A DNA stretch of 64,000 nucleotides from Enterobacter bugandensis (GCF_900324475.1 NZ_LT992502.1:4526001-4590000); one strand, 5' to 3'; shown: positions 48,780-61,016, counted from the stretch's first letter. Numbers and translations: made by a program. Notes: a model not told the origin generated them from the letters alone.

Positions 48780-49940
48780 TTACCCCTTGGCTGCGACCCG
48801 GAAGCCATTTTCCAGATCGGCAATTAAATCTTCAGAATCTTCAATACCGGTCGAGATACGCAGCAGCGTCTCGGAAATCCCGGCGGCGGCACGTGCTTCC
48901 GGTGCCATACCTGCGTGCGTCATGGTCGCGGCGTGGGAGATCAAGCTTTCAACCCCACCTAAGGATTCCGCCAGCGTAAACAATGACAGCCCGCTCAGGA
49001 AGCGACGCAGCGTTTGCTCGTCACCGTCCAGTTCAAAACTTAACATCGCGCCAAATCCCTTCTGCTGGCGCGCGGCAATCTCATGCCCCTGGTTTTCCGG
49101 CAGCGACGGGTGATAAAGCTTCTTCACCAGCGGCTGGGTTTTCAGGAAATCGACAATCGCCTGGGCATTACGCTGCGCCACGTCCATGCGCGGCGACAGC
49201 GTGCGGATGCCGCGCAACAGCAGGTAGCTGTCGAACGCGCCCGCGGTGACGCCGATGTTATTAGCCCACCATGCCAGTTCCGTGACAACGTCGGGATCTT
49301 TTGCAATCACCACGCCCGCTACCACGTCAGAATGGCCGTTCAGATATTTAGTACATGAATGCAATACCAGATCCGCACCCAGTGCTAACGGGTTCTGAAG
49401 GGCCGGACTGAGGAAGGTATTATCCACTACACTTATCGCTCCCGCATCCCTTGCGAGCTGACAAATTTTCGCAATGTCGACAACGCGCAACAATGGGTTG
49501 CTTGGACTTTCCACCAGAACCAGCTTCGGCTTCTCTGCCAGCGCCTGTTTCAGCGCCTGTTCGTCGTTTTGATCGACAAACAGCACGCGGTAGCAGCCGC
49601 GCTTTGCCAGGCTATCAAACAGACGATAGCTGCCGCCGTAACAGTCGTGCGGCGCAACCAGCAGATCGCCAGGCTTCAGGAACACCGTGGTCACCAGGTG
49701 AATGGCAGACATACCGGTATTGGTTAATACCGCACCCGCGCCGCCTTCCAGTTCCGCCAGCGCGCGCTGGGTTACATCACGCGTAGGGTTGCCGCGACGC
49801 GAGTAGTCATGCGCGCGCGGTTCATTAAATCCGGTGAAATTGTAGGTGCTGGAAAGATGAATGGGCGGGACAACGCAGCCGTACTGCTCGTCATCATTTA
49901 ATCCGCTACGCACTGCGATCGTGGCCTGTTTACGCGTCAT
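48780..49940 (-). CDS. metB: Cystathionine gamma-synthase
   Basis: MetB joins O-succinylhomoserine and cysteine into cystathionine. The 386-residue PLP enzyme (as in E. coli) has the PLP lysine K198 in HSCTKYLNGHSD and the PLP-binding STYNFTGF and GNPTRD motifs of the Cys/Met metabolism family. It is transcribed away from metJ from a shared MetJ-box region. Confidence 0.97.
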   Translation of the reverse strand: MTRKQATIAVRSGLNDDEQYGCVVPPIHLSSTYNFTGFNEPRAHDYSRRGNPTRDVTQRALAELEGGAGAVLTNTGMSAIHLVTTVFLKPGDLLVAPHDCYGGSYRLFDSLAKRGCYRVLFVDQNDEQALKQALAEKPKLVLVESPSNPLLRVVDIAKICQLARDAGAISVVDNTFLSPALQNPLALGADLVLHSCTKYLNGHSDVVAGVVIAKDPDVVTELAWWANNIGVTAGAFDSYLLLRGIRTLSPRMDVAQRNAQAIVDFLKTQPLVKKLYHPSLPENQGHEIAARQQKGFGAMLSFELDGDEQTLRRFLSGLSLFTLAESLGGVESLISHAATMTHAGMAPEARAAAGISETLLRISTGIEDSEDLIADLENGFRVAAKG

Positions 49941-50000
49941 GGTGAGGGCTTCCTGGCGAATGAGGTGAAAAGTCAGCCACCAGAGTAAACATTGAAAGTA

Positions 50001-50040
50001 TGGACGTCAATACATCTGGACATCTAAACTTCTTTGCGTA
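50001..50040. promoter_or_regulatory. MetJ box array between metB and metJ
   Basis: Five consecutive 8-base units in register: TGGACGTC, AATACATC, TGGACATC, TAAACTTC, TTTGCGTA. All but the last are close to AGACGTCT. The array lies 60 bases before metB and about 175 before metJ, so MetJ can repress metBL and its own gene. Confidence 0.85.
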
Positions 50041-50215
50041 TAGATTGAGCAATGCGCAAATAGCCGTTAAAATTATATGCTTTAGTGCACGCTGCAGCGG
50101 CAATATCCGTGCCACGGTATCGTCTCTACGGTAAACTACGCAAGATTACGGTTCAAAACGGGCAGTGACCGGTTTGCACCTTTAGATTAATGACTGAGAG
50201 GATTAAAGGTATCTC

Positions 50216-50533
50216 ATGGCTGAATGGAGCGGCGAATATATCAGCCCATACGCTGAGCACGGTAAGAAGAGTGAGCAAGTAAAGAAAATTACGGTTTCCA
50301 TTCCTCTGAAGGTGTTGAAGATCCTCACCGATGAACGTACGCGTCGTCAGGTGAACAACCTGCGTCACGCGACCAACAGCGAACTGCTGTGCGAAGCGTT
50401 CCTGCATGCGTTTACCGGCCAACCGTTGCCGAACGATGACGATCTGCGCAAAGAGCGTAGCGACGAAATCCCGGAAGAGGCGAAGGTGATCATGCGTGAA
50501 CTGGGTATTGACCCGGAGACGTGGGAATACTGA
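50216..50533 (+). CDS. metJ: Methionine regulon repressor MetJ
   Basis: MetJ is the ribbon-helix-helix repressor that uses S-adenosylmethionine as corepressor. The 105-residue protein equals E. coli. The DNA-contacting beta strand is [15 protein letters not shown] near residue 22, and [21 protein letters not shown] is the helical core. It is followed by a bidirectional terminator shared with rpmE. yiiX, which E. coli has next to metJ, is missing. Confidence 0.98.
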   Translation: MAEWSGEYISPYAEHGKKSEQVKKITVSIPLKVLKILTDERTRRQVNNLRHATNSELLCEAFLHAFTGQPLPNDDDLRKERSDEIPEEAKVIMRELGIDPETWEY

Positions 50534-50544
50534 GAAGCGGATAC

Positions 50545-50573
50545 AAAAAAGGCACCTTGCGGTGCCTTTTTTT
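50545..50573. terminator. Bidirectional terminator between metJ and rpmE
   Basis: Stem GGCACC / GGTGCC with loop TTGC, flanked by A6 and T7. It can serve metJ (+) and rpmE (-). Confidence 0.93.
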
Positions 50574-50581
50574 CGGGAAAC

Positions 50582-50794
50582 TTATTTAGCGCCCGGGATG
50601 CTGAAACGCTTGTTGAAGCGGTCAACACGGCCACCGGTTGCAACATCACGCTGCTTACCAGTGTAGAACGGGTGGCATTTGCCGCACACGTCCAGGTTCA
50701 GATCGTGACCCACGGTAGAGCGGATCTGGATAGAGTTACCGCAAGAGCAGTTTGCAGTAATCATTTCGTATTTCGGGTGAATATCTTTTTTCAT
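50582..50794 (-). CDS. rpmE: 50S ribosomal protein L31 (zinc-binding form)
   Basis: The 70-residue L31 (as in E. coli) keeps the four zinc-binding cysteines C16, C18, C37 and C40 (NCSCGN and DVCGKCHPF). It is the C+ type, repressed or replaced by the zinc-free paralogue under zinc shortage in other enterics. It is divergent from priA with about 200 bases between them, and that gap holds only promoters. Confidence 0.97.
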   Translation of the reverse strand: MKKDIHPKYEMITANCSCGNSIQIRSTVGHDLNLDVCGKCHPFYTGKQRDVATGGRVDRFNKRFSIPGAK

Positions 50795-50865
50795 GGGAGA
50801 ACCTCAGTTAAGGCCGCGTCGCTCTTCCAGCCCTAACGCCAGACACCACGCGATGTTGAATGTAA

Positions 50866-53190
<2,325 letters not shown>

Positions 53191-53309
53191 AGACGGATCG
53201 AAAAATTTAACGCGCCTCACACTTTTTATGAAAATTCTGTAACCGATTCCATTAACTATCTGTAAAAATGGTGATGTCCGCAGTTCGGTGTTCAGGCGAG
53301 GAGAAGACG

Positions 53310-54335
53310 TTGAAGTCCAGGAAAGAGGTTGCCACGGCGACCATGAAAGACGTTGCCGAGAAAGCACAAGTCTCAACGGCAACCGTGTCCCGCGCATTAA
53401 TGAACCCGGATAAAGTCTCCCAGGCGACCCGTAACAAGGTTGAACAGGCGGCGCTGGAAGTGGGGTATTTCCCGCAGGCGATGGGGCGGAACGTCAAGCG
53501 CAATGAATCGCGGACCATCCTGGTAATAGTGCCGGATATCTGCGATCCCTTCTTCAGCGAGATCATTCGCGGTATCGAAGTGACGGCGGCGGAGCAGGGC
53601 TATCTGGTGCTGATTGGCGACTGCGCTCACCAGAACCAGCAGGAAAAAACCTTTATCGACCTCATTATCACCAAGCAGATTGACGGCATGCTGCTGCTTG
53701 GCTCGCGCCTGCCGTTTGATGCCAGCATCGAAGAACAGCGCAATTTACCGCCGATGGTAATGGCCAACGAATTTGCGCCTGAGCTTGAGCTACCGACGGT
53801 CCACATTGATAACCTCACCGCCGCGTTCAACGCCGTAAACTATCTCCAGGAGCTGGGGCATAAGCGGATTGGCTGCATTGCCGGGCCGGAAGAGATGCCG
53901 CTGTGCCACTACCGCCTGCAGGGCTATGTTCAGGCGCTGCGCCGTACCGGTGCGATTGTCGATCCGCACTATATTGCGCGCGGTGATTTTACCTTTGAAG
54001 CGGGTGGACAGGCGCTGGAGAAACTGCTGGCGCTGCCGGAACCGCCAACGGCGGTGTTCTGCCACAGCGACGTGATGGCGCTGGGTGCGCTTTCACACGC
54101 CAAGCGCCGTGGCTTACGCGTGCCGAAAGATTTGTCGATTATCGGATTCGATAACATTTCACTTTCAGAGTTTTGCGATCCACCGCTCTCCACCGTTTCA
54201 CAACCGCGCTATCAGATTGGCCGCGAAGCGATGCTGCTTCTGCTGGATCAGCTGCAGGGTCAAACGGTTAGCAGCGGCTCGCGTTTGCTGGACTGCGAGC
54301 TGATTATTCGCGGCTCTACCCAGGCATTGACTTAA
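53310..54335 (+). CDS. cytR: LacI-family repressor CytR
   Basis: CytR represses nucleoside uptake and catabolism genes together with CRP and is relieved by cytidine. The N-terminal LacI HTH is TMKDVAEKAQVSTATVSRALMNPDKV; the periplasmic-binding-like core follows. I chose the TTG at 53310: it has GAGGAG 7-8 bases upstream and gives exactly 341 residues, the E. coli length. A further upstream in-frame GTG or ATG would add 14 residues absent from the family. Confidence 0.94.
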   Translation: MKSRKEVATATMKDVAEKAQVSTATVSRALMNPDKVSQATRNKVEQAALEVGYFPQAMGRNVKRNESRTILVIVPDICDPFFSEIIRGIEVTAAEQGYLVLIGDCAHQNQQEKTFIDLIITKQIDGMLLLGSRLPFDASIEEQRNLPPMVMANEFAPELELPTVHIDNLTAAFNAVNYLQELGHKRIGCIAGPEEMPLCHYRLQGYVQALRRTGAIVDPHYIARGDFTFEAGGQALEKLLALPEPPTAVFCHSDVMALGALSHAKRRGLRVPKDLSIIGFDNISLSEFCDPPLSTVSQPRYQIGREAMLLLLDQLQGQTVSSGSRLLDCELIIRGSTQALT

Positions 54336-54428
54336 AGTAAACGCCTTTCGGACACCCTTATCTGGTCAAAGCCCCGCCGCTTAAGTAACATGGCGGGCTG
54401 ACGAACGAATAAATACAGCGAAACGATA

Positions 54429-55415
54429 GTGGCACAACGAGATTATGTACGTCGCGGCCAGCCGGCACCTTCGCGACGCAAAAAGAGCAGTTCAAAAAGC
54501 AAGCAGCGTAATCTGCCTGCGGTCTCGCCAGCAATGGTCGCTATTGCTGCGGCCGTGCTGGTGGCCTTTATTGGCGGCCTGTACTTCATCACGCACCATA
54601 AAAAAGAAGAGTCCGAGGCCCTTCAGGGCAACAAAGTGGTGGGAAATGGTCTGCCGCCGAAACCTGAAGAGCGCTGGCGCTATATTAAAGAGCTGGAAAG
54701 TCGTCAGCCCGGCGTGCGTGCGCCTACTGAGCCCTCAGCCGGTGGCGAAGTGAAGAATGCCGATCAGCTGACGGACGAGCAGCGCCAGCTGCTGGCACAG
54801 ATGCAGGCCGATATGCGCCAGCAGCCGACGCAGCTGAATGAAGTGCCGTGGAATGAACAAACGCCAGCGCAGCGTCAGCAAACGTTGCAGCTGCAGCGTC
54901 AGCGCCAGGCACAAATTCAACAGCAGCAACAGCAGCAGTGGACGCAAACTCAGCCGGTACAGCAGCCGAAGGCCCAGCCATACCAGCAACCGCAGCAGCA
55001 GACGCGTACGGTGCAGTCGCAGCCTGTTCAACAGCCAAAAGCGCAGCCGCCAAAGCAAGCGGCGCAGCCGTATCAGGATCTGCTCCAGACGCCAGCGCAT
55101 ACCACCGCGCAGCAGCCGAAAACGCAGCAGGCCGCGCCGGTGACCAAAGAGACCGAAGCGCCGAAGCAGACGGCAGAGAAAAAAGACGAGCGCCGCTGGA
55201 TGGTGCAGTGCGGTTCGTTTAAAGGTGCCGAGCAGGCGGAAACGGTACGTGCTCAACTGGCATTTGAAGGATTTGACTCACGCATTACCACCAATAACGG
55301 CTGGAACCGCGTGGTGATCGGCCCGGTTAAAGGCAAAGAAAACGCAGACGGCACCATTTCCCGTTTGAAAGTGGCTGGCCACACAAACTGCATTCGACTC
55401 GCCTCCGGGGGTTGA
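54429..55415 (+). CDS. ftsN: Essential cell division protein FtsN
   Basis: FtsN triggers septal peptidoglycan synthesis through FtsA and FtsQLB/FtsWI. The 328-residue protein (E. coli 319) has a basic cytoplasmic tail and a membrane segment at about 33-55. A short helical region includes the essential EERWRYIKELE. A long Gln-rich linker follows (about residues 120-235, with runs such as QQQQQQQW). The C-terminal SPOR domain begins near RRWMVQCGSFKGAEQAE. The start is GTG. The linker is longer and more repetitive than in E. coli. Its stop overlaps the sigma-32 promoter of hslVU. Confidence 0.95.
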   Translation: MAQRDYVRRGQPAPSRRKKSSSKSKQRNLPAVSPAMVAIAAAVLVAFIGGLYFITHHKKEESEALQGNKVVGNGLPPKPEERWRYIKELESRQPGVRAPTEPSAGGEVKNADQLTDEQRQLLAQMQADMRQQPTQLNEVPWNEQTPAQRQQTLQLQRQRQAQIQQQQQQQWTQTQPVQQPKAQPYQQPQQQTRTVQSQPVQQPKAQPPKQAAQPYQDLLQTPAHTTAQQPKTQQAAPVTKETEAPKQTAEKKDERRWMVQCGSFKGAEQAETVRAQLAFEGFDSRITTNNGWNRVVIGPVKGKENADGTISRLKVAGHTNCIRLASGG

Positions 55416-55438
55416 AACCCCCAAAATCCCCCCCATCT
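55411..55438 (+). promoter_or_regulatory. Sigma-32 (heat shock) promoter of hslVU
   Basis: GTTGAAA (55411-55417), 13 bases, then CCCCATCT (55431-55438): close to the sigma-32 consensus CTTGAAA and CCCCATNT. The -35 element overlaps the last codons and stop of ftsN. Confidence 0.85.
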
Positions 55439-55450
55439 ATCATTTAATTC

Positions 55451-55474
55451 AGCCCTGAGCACAGGCTCAGGGCT
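55451..55474 (+). promoter_or_regulatory. Stem-loop in the hslVU 5' untranslated region
   Basis: A perfect 10-base-pair stem AGCCCTGAGC / GCTCAGGGCT with loop ACAG, just after the predicted transcription start. E. coli hslVU mRNA has a 5' stem-loop that stabilises the message. There is no U-tract, so it is not a terminator for ftsN. Confidence 0.75.
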
Positions 55475-55509
55475 TCTGTTTCCCGAATCTGTAACCAGGG
55501 GGTCTGCTC

Positions 55510-56040
55510 GTGACAACAATAGTAAGTGTACGCCGTAACGGCCAGGTGGTAATTGCCGGTGATGGCCAGGCCACGCTGGGTAATACCGTCATGAAAGGCA
55601 ACGTGAAGAAAGTCCGTCGTCTCTACAACGACAAAGTGATCGCCGGTTTTGCAGGCGGCACGGCGGATGCCTTCACGCTGTTTGAACTGTTTGAACGCAA
55701 GCTGGAAATGCACCAGGGTCATCTGGTGAAGGCTGCCGTTGAGCTGGCAAAGGACTGGCGTACCGACCGTATGCTGCGCAAGCTCGAAGCGCTGCTGGCG
55801 GTCGCGGATGAAACCGCTTCGCTTATCATCACCGGTAACGGTGACGTGATTCAGCCGGAAAACGACCTGATTGCCATCGGCTCTGGCGGCCCTTATGCCC
55901 AGGCTGCAGCCCGCGCGCTGTTGGAAAATACCGACATGAACGCGCGTGATATCGCGGTGAAGGCGTTGGATATTGCAGGTGATATCTGCATCTATACCAA
56001 CCACAACCACACCATCGAAGAATTGACCTCCAAAGCGTAA
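55510..56040 (+). CDS. hslV: ATP-dependent protease peptidase subunit HslV
   Basis: HslV is the proteasome-like peptidase of the HslUV (ClpQY) protease. The 176-residue protein starts at a GTG. After removal of Met the catalytic Thr is exposed ([23 protein letters not shown]). Lys and Gly of the active site ([21 protein letters not shown]) are conserved. hslU begins 9 bases after the stop. Confidence 0.97.
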   Translation: MTTIVSVRRNGQVVIAGDGQATLGNTVMKGNVKKVRRLYNDKVIAGFAGGTADAFTLFELFERKLEMHQGHLVKAAVELAKDWRTDRMLRKLEALLAVADETASLIITGNGDVIQPENDLIAIGSGGPYAQAAARALLENTDMNARDIAVKALDIAGDICIYTNHNHTIEELTSKA

Positions 56041-56049
56041 GGATCTCCC

Positions 56050-57384
56050 ATGTCTGAAATGACCCCACGCGAAATTGTCAGCGAACTGAACAAACACATT
56101 ATCGGCCAGGATAACGCTAAGCGCTCCGTGGCTATCGCGCTGCGTAACCGCTGGCGTCGTATGCAGCTTGATGAAGAGCTGCGTCACGAAGTCACCCCGA
56201 AAAACATTCTGATGATCGGCCCGACCGGCGTCGGTAAAACCGAAATCGCCCGTCGTCTGGCGAAGCTGGCGAACGCGCCGTTCATCAAAGTTGAAGCCAC
56301 CAAGTTCACCGAAGTGGGCTATGTGGGTAAAGAAGTGGACTCCATCATCCGCGACCTGACCGATTCTGCAATTAAGATGGTGCGCGTCCAGGCGATTGAG
56401 AAAAACCGCTACCGCGCGGAAGAGATGGCCGAAGAGCGTATTCTCGACGTGCTGATCCCACCGGCGAAAAACAACTGGGGCCAGGCTGAACAGCAGGCTG
56501 AGCCTTCAGCCGCGCGTCAGGCATTCCGCAAAAAACTGCGTGAAGGCCAGCTGGACGACAAAGAGATTGAGATCGACCTCGCGGCCGCGCCGATGGGCGT
56601 GGAAATCATGGCGCCTCCGGGCATGGAAGAGATGACCAGCCAGCTGCAGTCCATGTTCCAGAACCTGGGCGGCCAAAAGCAGAAAGCGCGTAAGCTGAAA
56701 ATCAAAGACGCGATGAAGCTGCTGATTGAAGAAGAAGCGGCGAAGCTGGTGAATCCGGAAGAGCTGAAGCAGGACGCTATCGACGCGGTTGAGCAGCACG
56801 GTATCGTGTTTATCGACGAAATCGACAAAATTTGTAAGCGCGGCGGCAATAGCTCCGGTCCGGACGTGTCCCGCGAAGGCGTACAGCGCGATCTGCTGCC
56901 GCTGGTTGAAGGCTGCACCGTCTCTACCAAGCACGGCATGGTGAAAACGGACCACATTCTGTTTATCGCTTCCGGTGCATTCCAGGTAGCCAGCCCGTCG
57001 GATCTGATCCCCGAACTGCAGGGTCGTCTGCCGATCCGCGTTGAGCTGCAGGCGCTGACCACCGAAGATTTCGAGCGCATCCTGACGGAGCCAAACGCCT
57101 CTGCTACCGTACAGTACAAGGCGCTGATGGCGACCGAAGGCGTGAACCTCGAGTTCACCGAAGACGGTATCAAGCGTATCGCCCAGGCTGCATGGCAGGT
57201 CAACGAAACCACCGAGAACATCGGTGCGCGTCGTCTGCACACCGTGCTGGAACGCCTGGTAGAAGACATCTCATATGACGCGAGCGACCTCAACGGTCAA
57301 ACCATTACCATCGACGCAGACTATGTGAGCAAACATCTGGATGCGTTAGTGGCAGATGAAGATCTGAGCCGTTTTATCCTATAA
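56050..57384 (+). CDS. hslU: HslU ATPase subunit of the HslUV protease
   Basis: HslU is the AAA+ unfoldase that feeds substrates to HslV. The 444-residue protein (E. coli 443) has Walker A GPTGVGKT at 57-64, pore loop GYVGKEVDS near residue 90, and Walker [11 protein letters not shown] near 250. The intermediate domain lies between them, with an inserted Gln/Ala-rich stretch. The C-terminus ends DEDLSRFIL, the tail that inserts into HslV. Confidence 0.97.
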   Translation: MSEMTPREIVSELNKHIIGQDNAKRSVAIALRNRWRRMQLDEELRHEVTPKNILMIGPTGVGKTEIARRLAKLANAPFIKVEATKFTEVGYVGKEVDSIIRDLTDSAIKMVRVQAIEKNRYRAEEMAEERILDVLIPPAKNNWGQAEQQAEPSAARQAFRKKLREGQLDDKEIEIDLAAAPMGVEIMAPPGMEEMTSQLQSMFQNLGGQKQKARKLKIKDAMKLLIEEEAAKLVNPEELKQDAIDAVEQHGIVFIDEIDKICKRGGNSSGPDVSREGVQRDLLPLVEGCTVSTKHGMVKTDHILFIASGAFQVASPSDLIPELQGRLPIRVELQALTTEDFERILTEPNASATVQYKALMATEGVNLEFTEDGIKRIAQAAWQVNETTENIGARRLHTVLERLVEDISYDASDLNGQTITIDADYVSKHLDALVADEDLSRFIL

Positions 57385-57452
57385 TCGCGGTTACTGCATT
57401 CTCATCACTGTTAATGGGGGCTAAGGCCCCCATTTTTATTGGCTAAATTACT

Positions 57453-58372
57453 ATGACTGATATCAGCCGTACTCAGGCGTGGCTCGAAAGTCTGCGCCCT
57501 AAAACGCTTCCTCTGGCTTTTGCCGCCATTATTGTCGGCACCGCGCTTGCCTGGTGGCAAGGGCATTTCGATCCGCTGGTGGCAGGTCTGGCGCTCCTTA
57601 CCGCCGGGCTGCTGCAAATCCTCTCTAACCTCGCGAACGATTATGGCGATGCGGTAAAAGGCAGCGACAAGCCTGACCGTATCGGACCGCTGCGCGGGAT
57701 GCAAAAGGGGGGATCACCCAGGCACAGATGAAGCGTGCGCTGATTATCACCGTGGTGCTGATTTGCTTATCTGGCCTGGCGCTGGTGACGGTCGCCTCGA
57801 AAACTACCAGCGACTTCATTGGTTTCCTGGTGCTGGGCCTGCTCGCCATTATCGCGGCCATCACCTACACCGTCGGCACGCGCCCTTACGGCTATATTGG
57901 CCTTGGGGATATCTCCGTGTTGGTGTTCTTCGGCTGGCTGAGCGTAATGGGGAGCTGGTACTTACAGGCGCATACGGTGATCCCTGCCCTGTTCCTCCCG
58001 GCGACCGCCTGCGGCCTGCTGGCGACGGCGGTACTCAATATCAATAATCTGCGCGATATCGACAGCGATCGTGAGAACGGCAAGAACACGCTGGCGGTGC
58101 GTCTGGGGCCGGTGAATGCGCGCCGCTATCATGCCTGCCTGCTTATTGGCGCGCTGGTTTGCCTGGCGCTGTTTAACCTGATTTCCCTGCACAGTCTGTG
58201 GGGCTGGCTGTTTGTGCTTGCCGCGCCGCTGCTGGTTAAGCAGGCCCGCTTTGTGATGCGTGAACTCAGCCCGGCAGCCATGCCGCCAATGCTGGAGCGA
58301 ACGGTAAAAGGCGCGCTGCTGACTAACCTGTTGTTCGTCATCGGGATTGTGTTAAGCCAGACGCTCAGTTAG
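57453..58372 (+). pseudogene. menA: 1,4-dihydroxy-2-naphthoate octaprenyltransferase MenA, frameshifted
   Basis: MenA attaches the octaprenyl tail in menaquinone synthesis at the inner membrane. The 5' frame (57453-57731) gives MTDISRTQAWLESLRPKTLP through NDYGDAVKGSDKPDRIGPLRGMQKG and then shifts. The downstream frame (from about 57713 to the stop at 58372) continues ITQAQMKRALIITVVLICL through the remaining membrane helices. One base is missing at or next to a run of six G (57707-57712). Restoring it gives about 306 residues, close to E. coli 308. Everything else, including the DDYGD-like Asp motif, is intact, so either a sequencing error in the G run or a recent mutation is plausible. Confidence 0.9.
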
Positions 58373-58464
58373 CTGACAAATATCAATTAACAATTGATGA
58401 TTTTGCCAACAACGCATTTCGCACGATATACTGAACACATTCGCAGCAACTGAGCGTTAAACCT

Positions 58465-58950
58465 ATGAAATACGATACCTCCGAGCTTTGTGACATCTAC
58501 CAGGAAGATGTCAACGTCGTTGAACCGCTGTTCTCCAACTTTGGTGGGCGGTCATCGTTTGGCGGGCAAATCGTCACGGTGAAATGTTTCGAGGACAACG
58601 GGTTGCTGTACGATCTGCTCGAACAGAACGGCCGTGGCCGCGTTCTGGTGGTCGACGGCGGCGGGTCCGTGCGTCGCGCACTGATTGATGCTGAACTGGC
58701 TGGCATTGCCGTCCAGAACGAGTGGGAAGGCCTTGTGGTGTACGGTTCCGTGCGTCAGGTAGACGATCTCGAAGACCTGGATATTGGAATTCAGGCCATC
58801 GCGGCCATTCCGGTAGGCGCTGCGGGTGACGGCATCGGCGAAAGCGACGTGCGCGTTAACTTCGGCGGCGTGACCTTCTTCTCAGGCGATCATCTCTACG
58901 CCGATAATACCGGCATTATCCTTTCTGAAGATCCGCTGGATATCGAGTAA
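58465..58950 (+). CDS. rraA: Regulator of ribonuclease activity A
   Basis: RraA binds RNase E and RhlB and inhibits degradosome activity. The 161-residue protein (as in E. coli) forms a trimer with the fold of aldolase-like proteins (formerly mis-annotated MenG). It starts [21 protein letters not shown] and has [19 protein letters not shown] in the core. It follows menA by 92 bases and is closed by a strong terminator. Confidence 0.97.
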   Translation: MKYDTSELCDIYQEDVNVVEPLFSNFGGRSSFGGQIVTVKCFEDNGLLYDLLEQNGRGRVLVVDGGGSVRRALIDAELAGIAVQNEWEGLVVYGSVRQVDDLEDLDIGIQAIAAIPVGAAGDGIGESDVRVNFGGVTFFSGDHLYADNTGIILSEDPLDIE

Positions 58951-58973
58951 TAAAACCATAAGCGTGAACCATA

Positions 58974-59007
58974 AAAAAACCGCCAACAGCAATGTGGCGG
59001 TTTTTTT
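58974..59007 (+). terminator. rraA terminator
   Basis: Stem CCGCCA / TGGCGG with flanking A7 and T7, 23 bases after the rraA stop. The A-run gives it some bidirectional character. Confidence 0.92.
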
Positions 59008-59418
59008 GTCCCTCGGGATTCGCGGTCCGTTGGGAAGTTTTGCAACCTTTAACCAGGATTTTTATCTTACCCTGGTTCAAACCTCAGGTAACCTCATCGA
59101 CCCTTTATAAATTCCTAATTATCTATGAAAACCTTAACTACGCTGCTATTGCTCATTATGATGCAGCGTCCCTTTCCGCCATTTCGCACATGGGCATCGG
59201 TCCAGGGAAAGGTGTAACCACAACCGTAAAGCAGCCTTTAACCAGGCTTGTGTCCACCGACTTATCACCGGTGGTGAACGGTGGAGCGGTTAGCCGCAGG
59301 GACCGCATAATGAAACGCTATTTTGTATCGCGTTCATTGTCGCCAGCGTACTCGTTGTAAAAAGTGATGAACCGATCGGGTTTGTTGCGTTTACCACGAC
59401 AGCGCAGGACAAGTAGCG
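59008..59418 (+). other. Unexplained structured region between rraA and zapB
   Basis: About 410 bases lie between two terminators with no gene I recognise. They hold an inverted repeat AACCAGG / CCTGGTT (59051-59077) and a direct repeat CCTTTAACCAGG (59046-59057 and 59235-59246). A 30-codon ORF (59125-59217) begins MKTLTTLLLLIMM but has no clear ribosome site. Two small hairpins follow (59254-59274 and 59286-59297), then a possible short gene at 59310. The layout looks like a structured leader before a tiny membrane-protein gene. Confidence 0.45.
59310..59416 (+). pseudogene. Possible small membrane protein gene, one base out of frame
   Basis: An ATG at 59310 preceded by CAGGGA reads MKRYFV. 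After a one-base shift the frame continues IAFIVASVLVVKSDEPIGFV and on to a TAG at 59414-59416, three bases before a strong terminator. Joined, it would be about 35 residues: a basic N-terminus, one hydrophobic segment and a short polar tail. That is the build of many small membrane proteins and type I toxins, but I recognise no family. In the unshifted frame it stops after 16 residues. Confidence 0.3.
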
Positions 59419-59421
59419 TTA

Positions 59422-59445
59422 AGGCCGCCTTGGGCGGCCTTTTTT
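59422..59445 (+). terminator. Intrinsic terminator after the unexplained region
   Basis: Perfect stem AGGCCGCC / GGCGGCCT with loop TTG, followed by T5. It is a second strong terminator, 430 bases after that of rraA, which implies that a transcript starts in between. Confidence 0.9.
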
Positions 59446-59481
59446 ATGGTTGGATGTCAGTCAGCGAGAACCATAAAAAAA

Positions 59482-59510
59482 GCCGGGTAGCGGCGACGCT
59501 TACCCGACTA
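59482..59510. repeat. REP element downstream of zapB
   Basis: GCCGGGTAGCGGCGACGCTTACCCGAC inverted repeat just past the zapB stop, preceded by an A-run. On the minus strand, from zapB, this forms a hairpin followed by U residues. Confidence 0.72.
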
Positions 59511-59532
59511 TTTCTGTTCAATCCCGACAGAA

Positions 59533-60170
<638 letters not shown>

Positions 60171-61016
60171 ATGAGTCAGACATCAACCTTAAAAGGCCAG
60201 TGCATTGCCGAGTTCCTTGGTACCGGGTTGTTGATATTCTTCGGAGTGGGCTGTGTCGCTGCACTGAAAGTGGCGGGTGCCAGTTTTGGTCAGTGGGAAA
60301 TCAGTATCATCTGGGGTCTGGGCGTGGCGATGGCCATCTACCTGACTGCAGGGGTCTCTGGCGCACATCTTAACCCGGCGGTGACTATCGCACTGTGGCT
60401 GTTCGCGTGCTTCGACGGACGCAAAGTTGTTCCCTTCATTATTTCTCAATTTGCCGGCGCGTTTTGCGCAGCGGCGTTAGTTTACGGGCTTTATTACAAT
60501 CTTTTCATCGACTTCGAACAGACGCATCATATGGTGCGCGGTAGCGTCGAAAGTCTGGATCTGGCAGGCATCTTCTCAACCTACCCTAACCCGCATATCA
60601 ATTTTGTGCAGGCGTTCGCAGTTGAAATGGTGATTACCGCTATTCTGATGGGCGTCATTATGGCTTTGGGCGATGATGGTAACGGCATTCCGCGTGGCCC
60701 GCTGGCGCCATTGCTGATTGGCCTGCTGATCGCCGTCATCGGTGCGTCCATGGGGCCGTTAACAGGGTTTGCGATGAACCCGGCGCGTGACCTGGGTCCA
60801 AAAACCTTCGCCTTCTTTGCAGGATGGGGCGACGTGGCTTTCACCGGCGGCAAAGATATTCCTTACTTCCTGGTACCGCTGTTCGGACCAGTCGTAGGGG
60901 CGGCACTGGGTGCATTTGGCTATCGCAAATTAATTGGTCGCCACTTACCGTGCGACACCTGTGTGGAAGAGGAGAAGGAAACGACTTCTACCGCACAACA
61001 AAAAGCTTCGCTGTAA
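60171..61016 (+). CDS. glpF: Glycerol facilitator GlpF
   Basis: GlpF is the inner-membrane aquaglyceroporin. The 281-residue protein (E. coli 281) has six membrane helices and the two NPA half-helix motifs HLNPAVTIALW and MNPARDLGPK. The second is NPAR with the selectivity Arg. It is the first gene of glpFKX; glpK begins 21 bases after the stop. Confidence 0.98.
   Translation: MSQTSTLKGQCIAEFLGTGLLIFFGVGCVAALKVAGASFGQWEISIIWGLGVAMAIYLTAGVSGAHLNPAVTIALWLFACFDGRKVVPFIISQFAGAFCAAALVYGLYYNLFIDFEQTHHMVRGSVESLDLAGIFSTYPNPHINFVQAFAVEMVITAILMGVIMALGDDGNGIPRGPLAPLLIGLLIAVIGASMGPLTGFAMNPARDLGPKTFAFFAGWGDVAFTGGKDIPYFLVPLFGPVVGAALGAFGYRKLIGRHLPCDTCVEEEKETTSTAQQKASL

Noticed and set aside
58992..59360. 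A 122-codon frame after rraA
   Set aside because: It begins inside the rraA terminator hairpin, has no ribosome site and has no recognisable domain. Only its last part overlaps the small-gene candidate.
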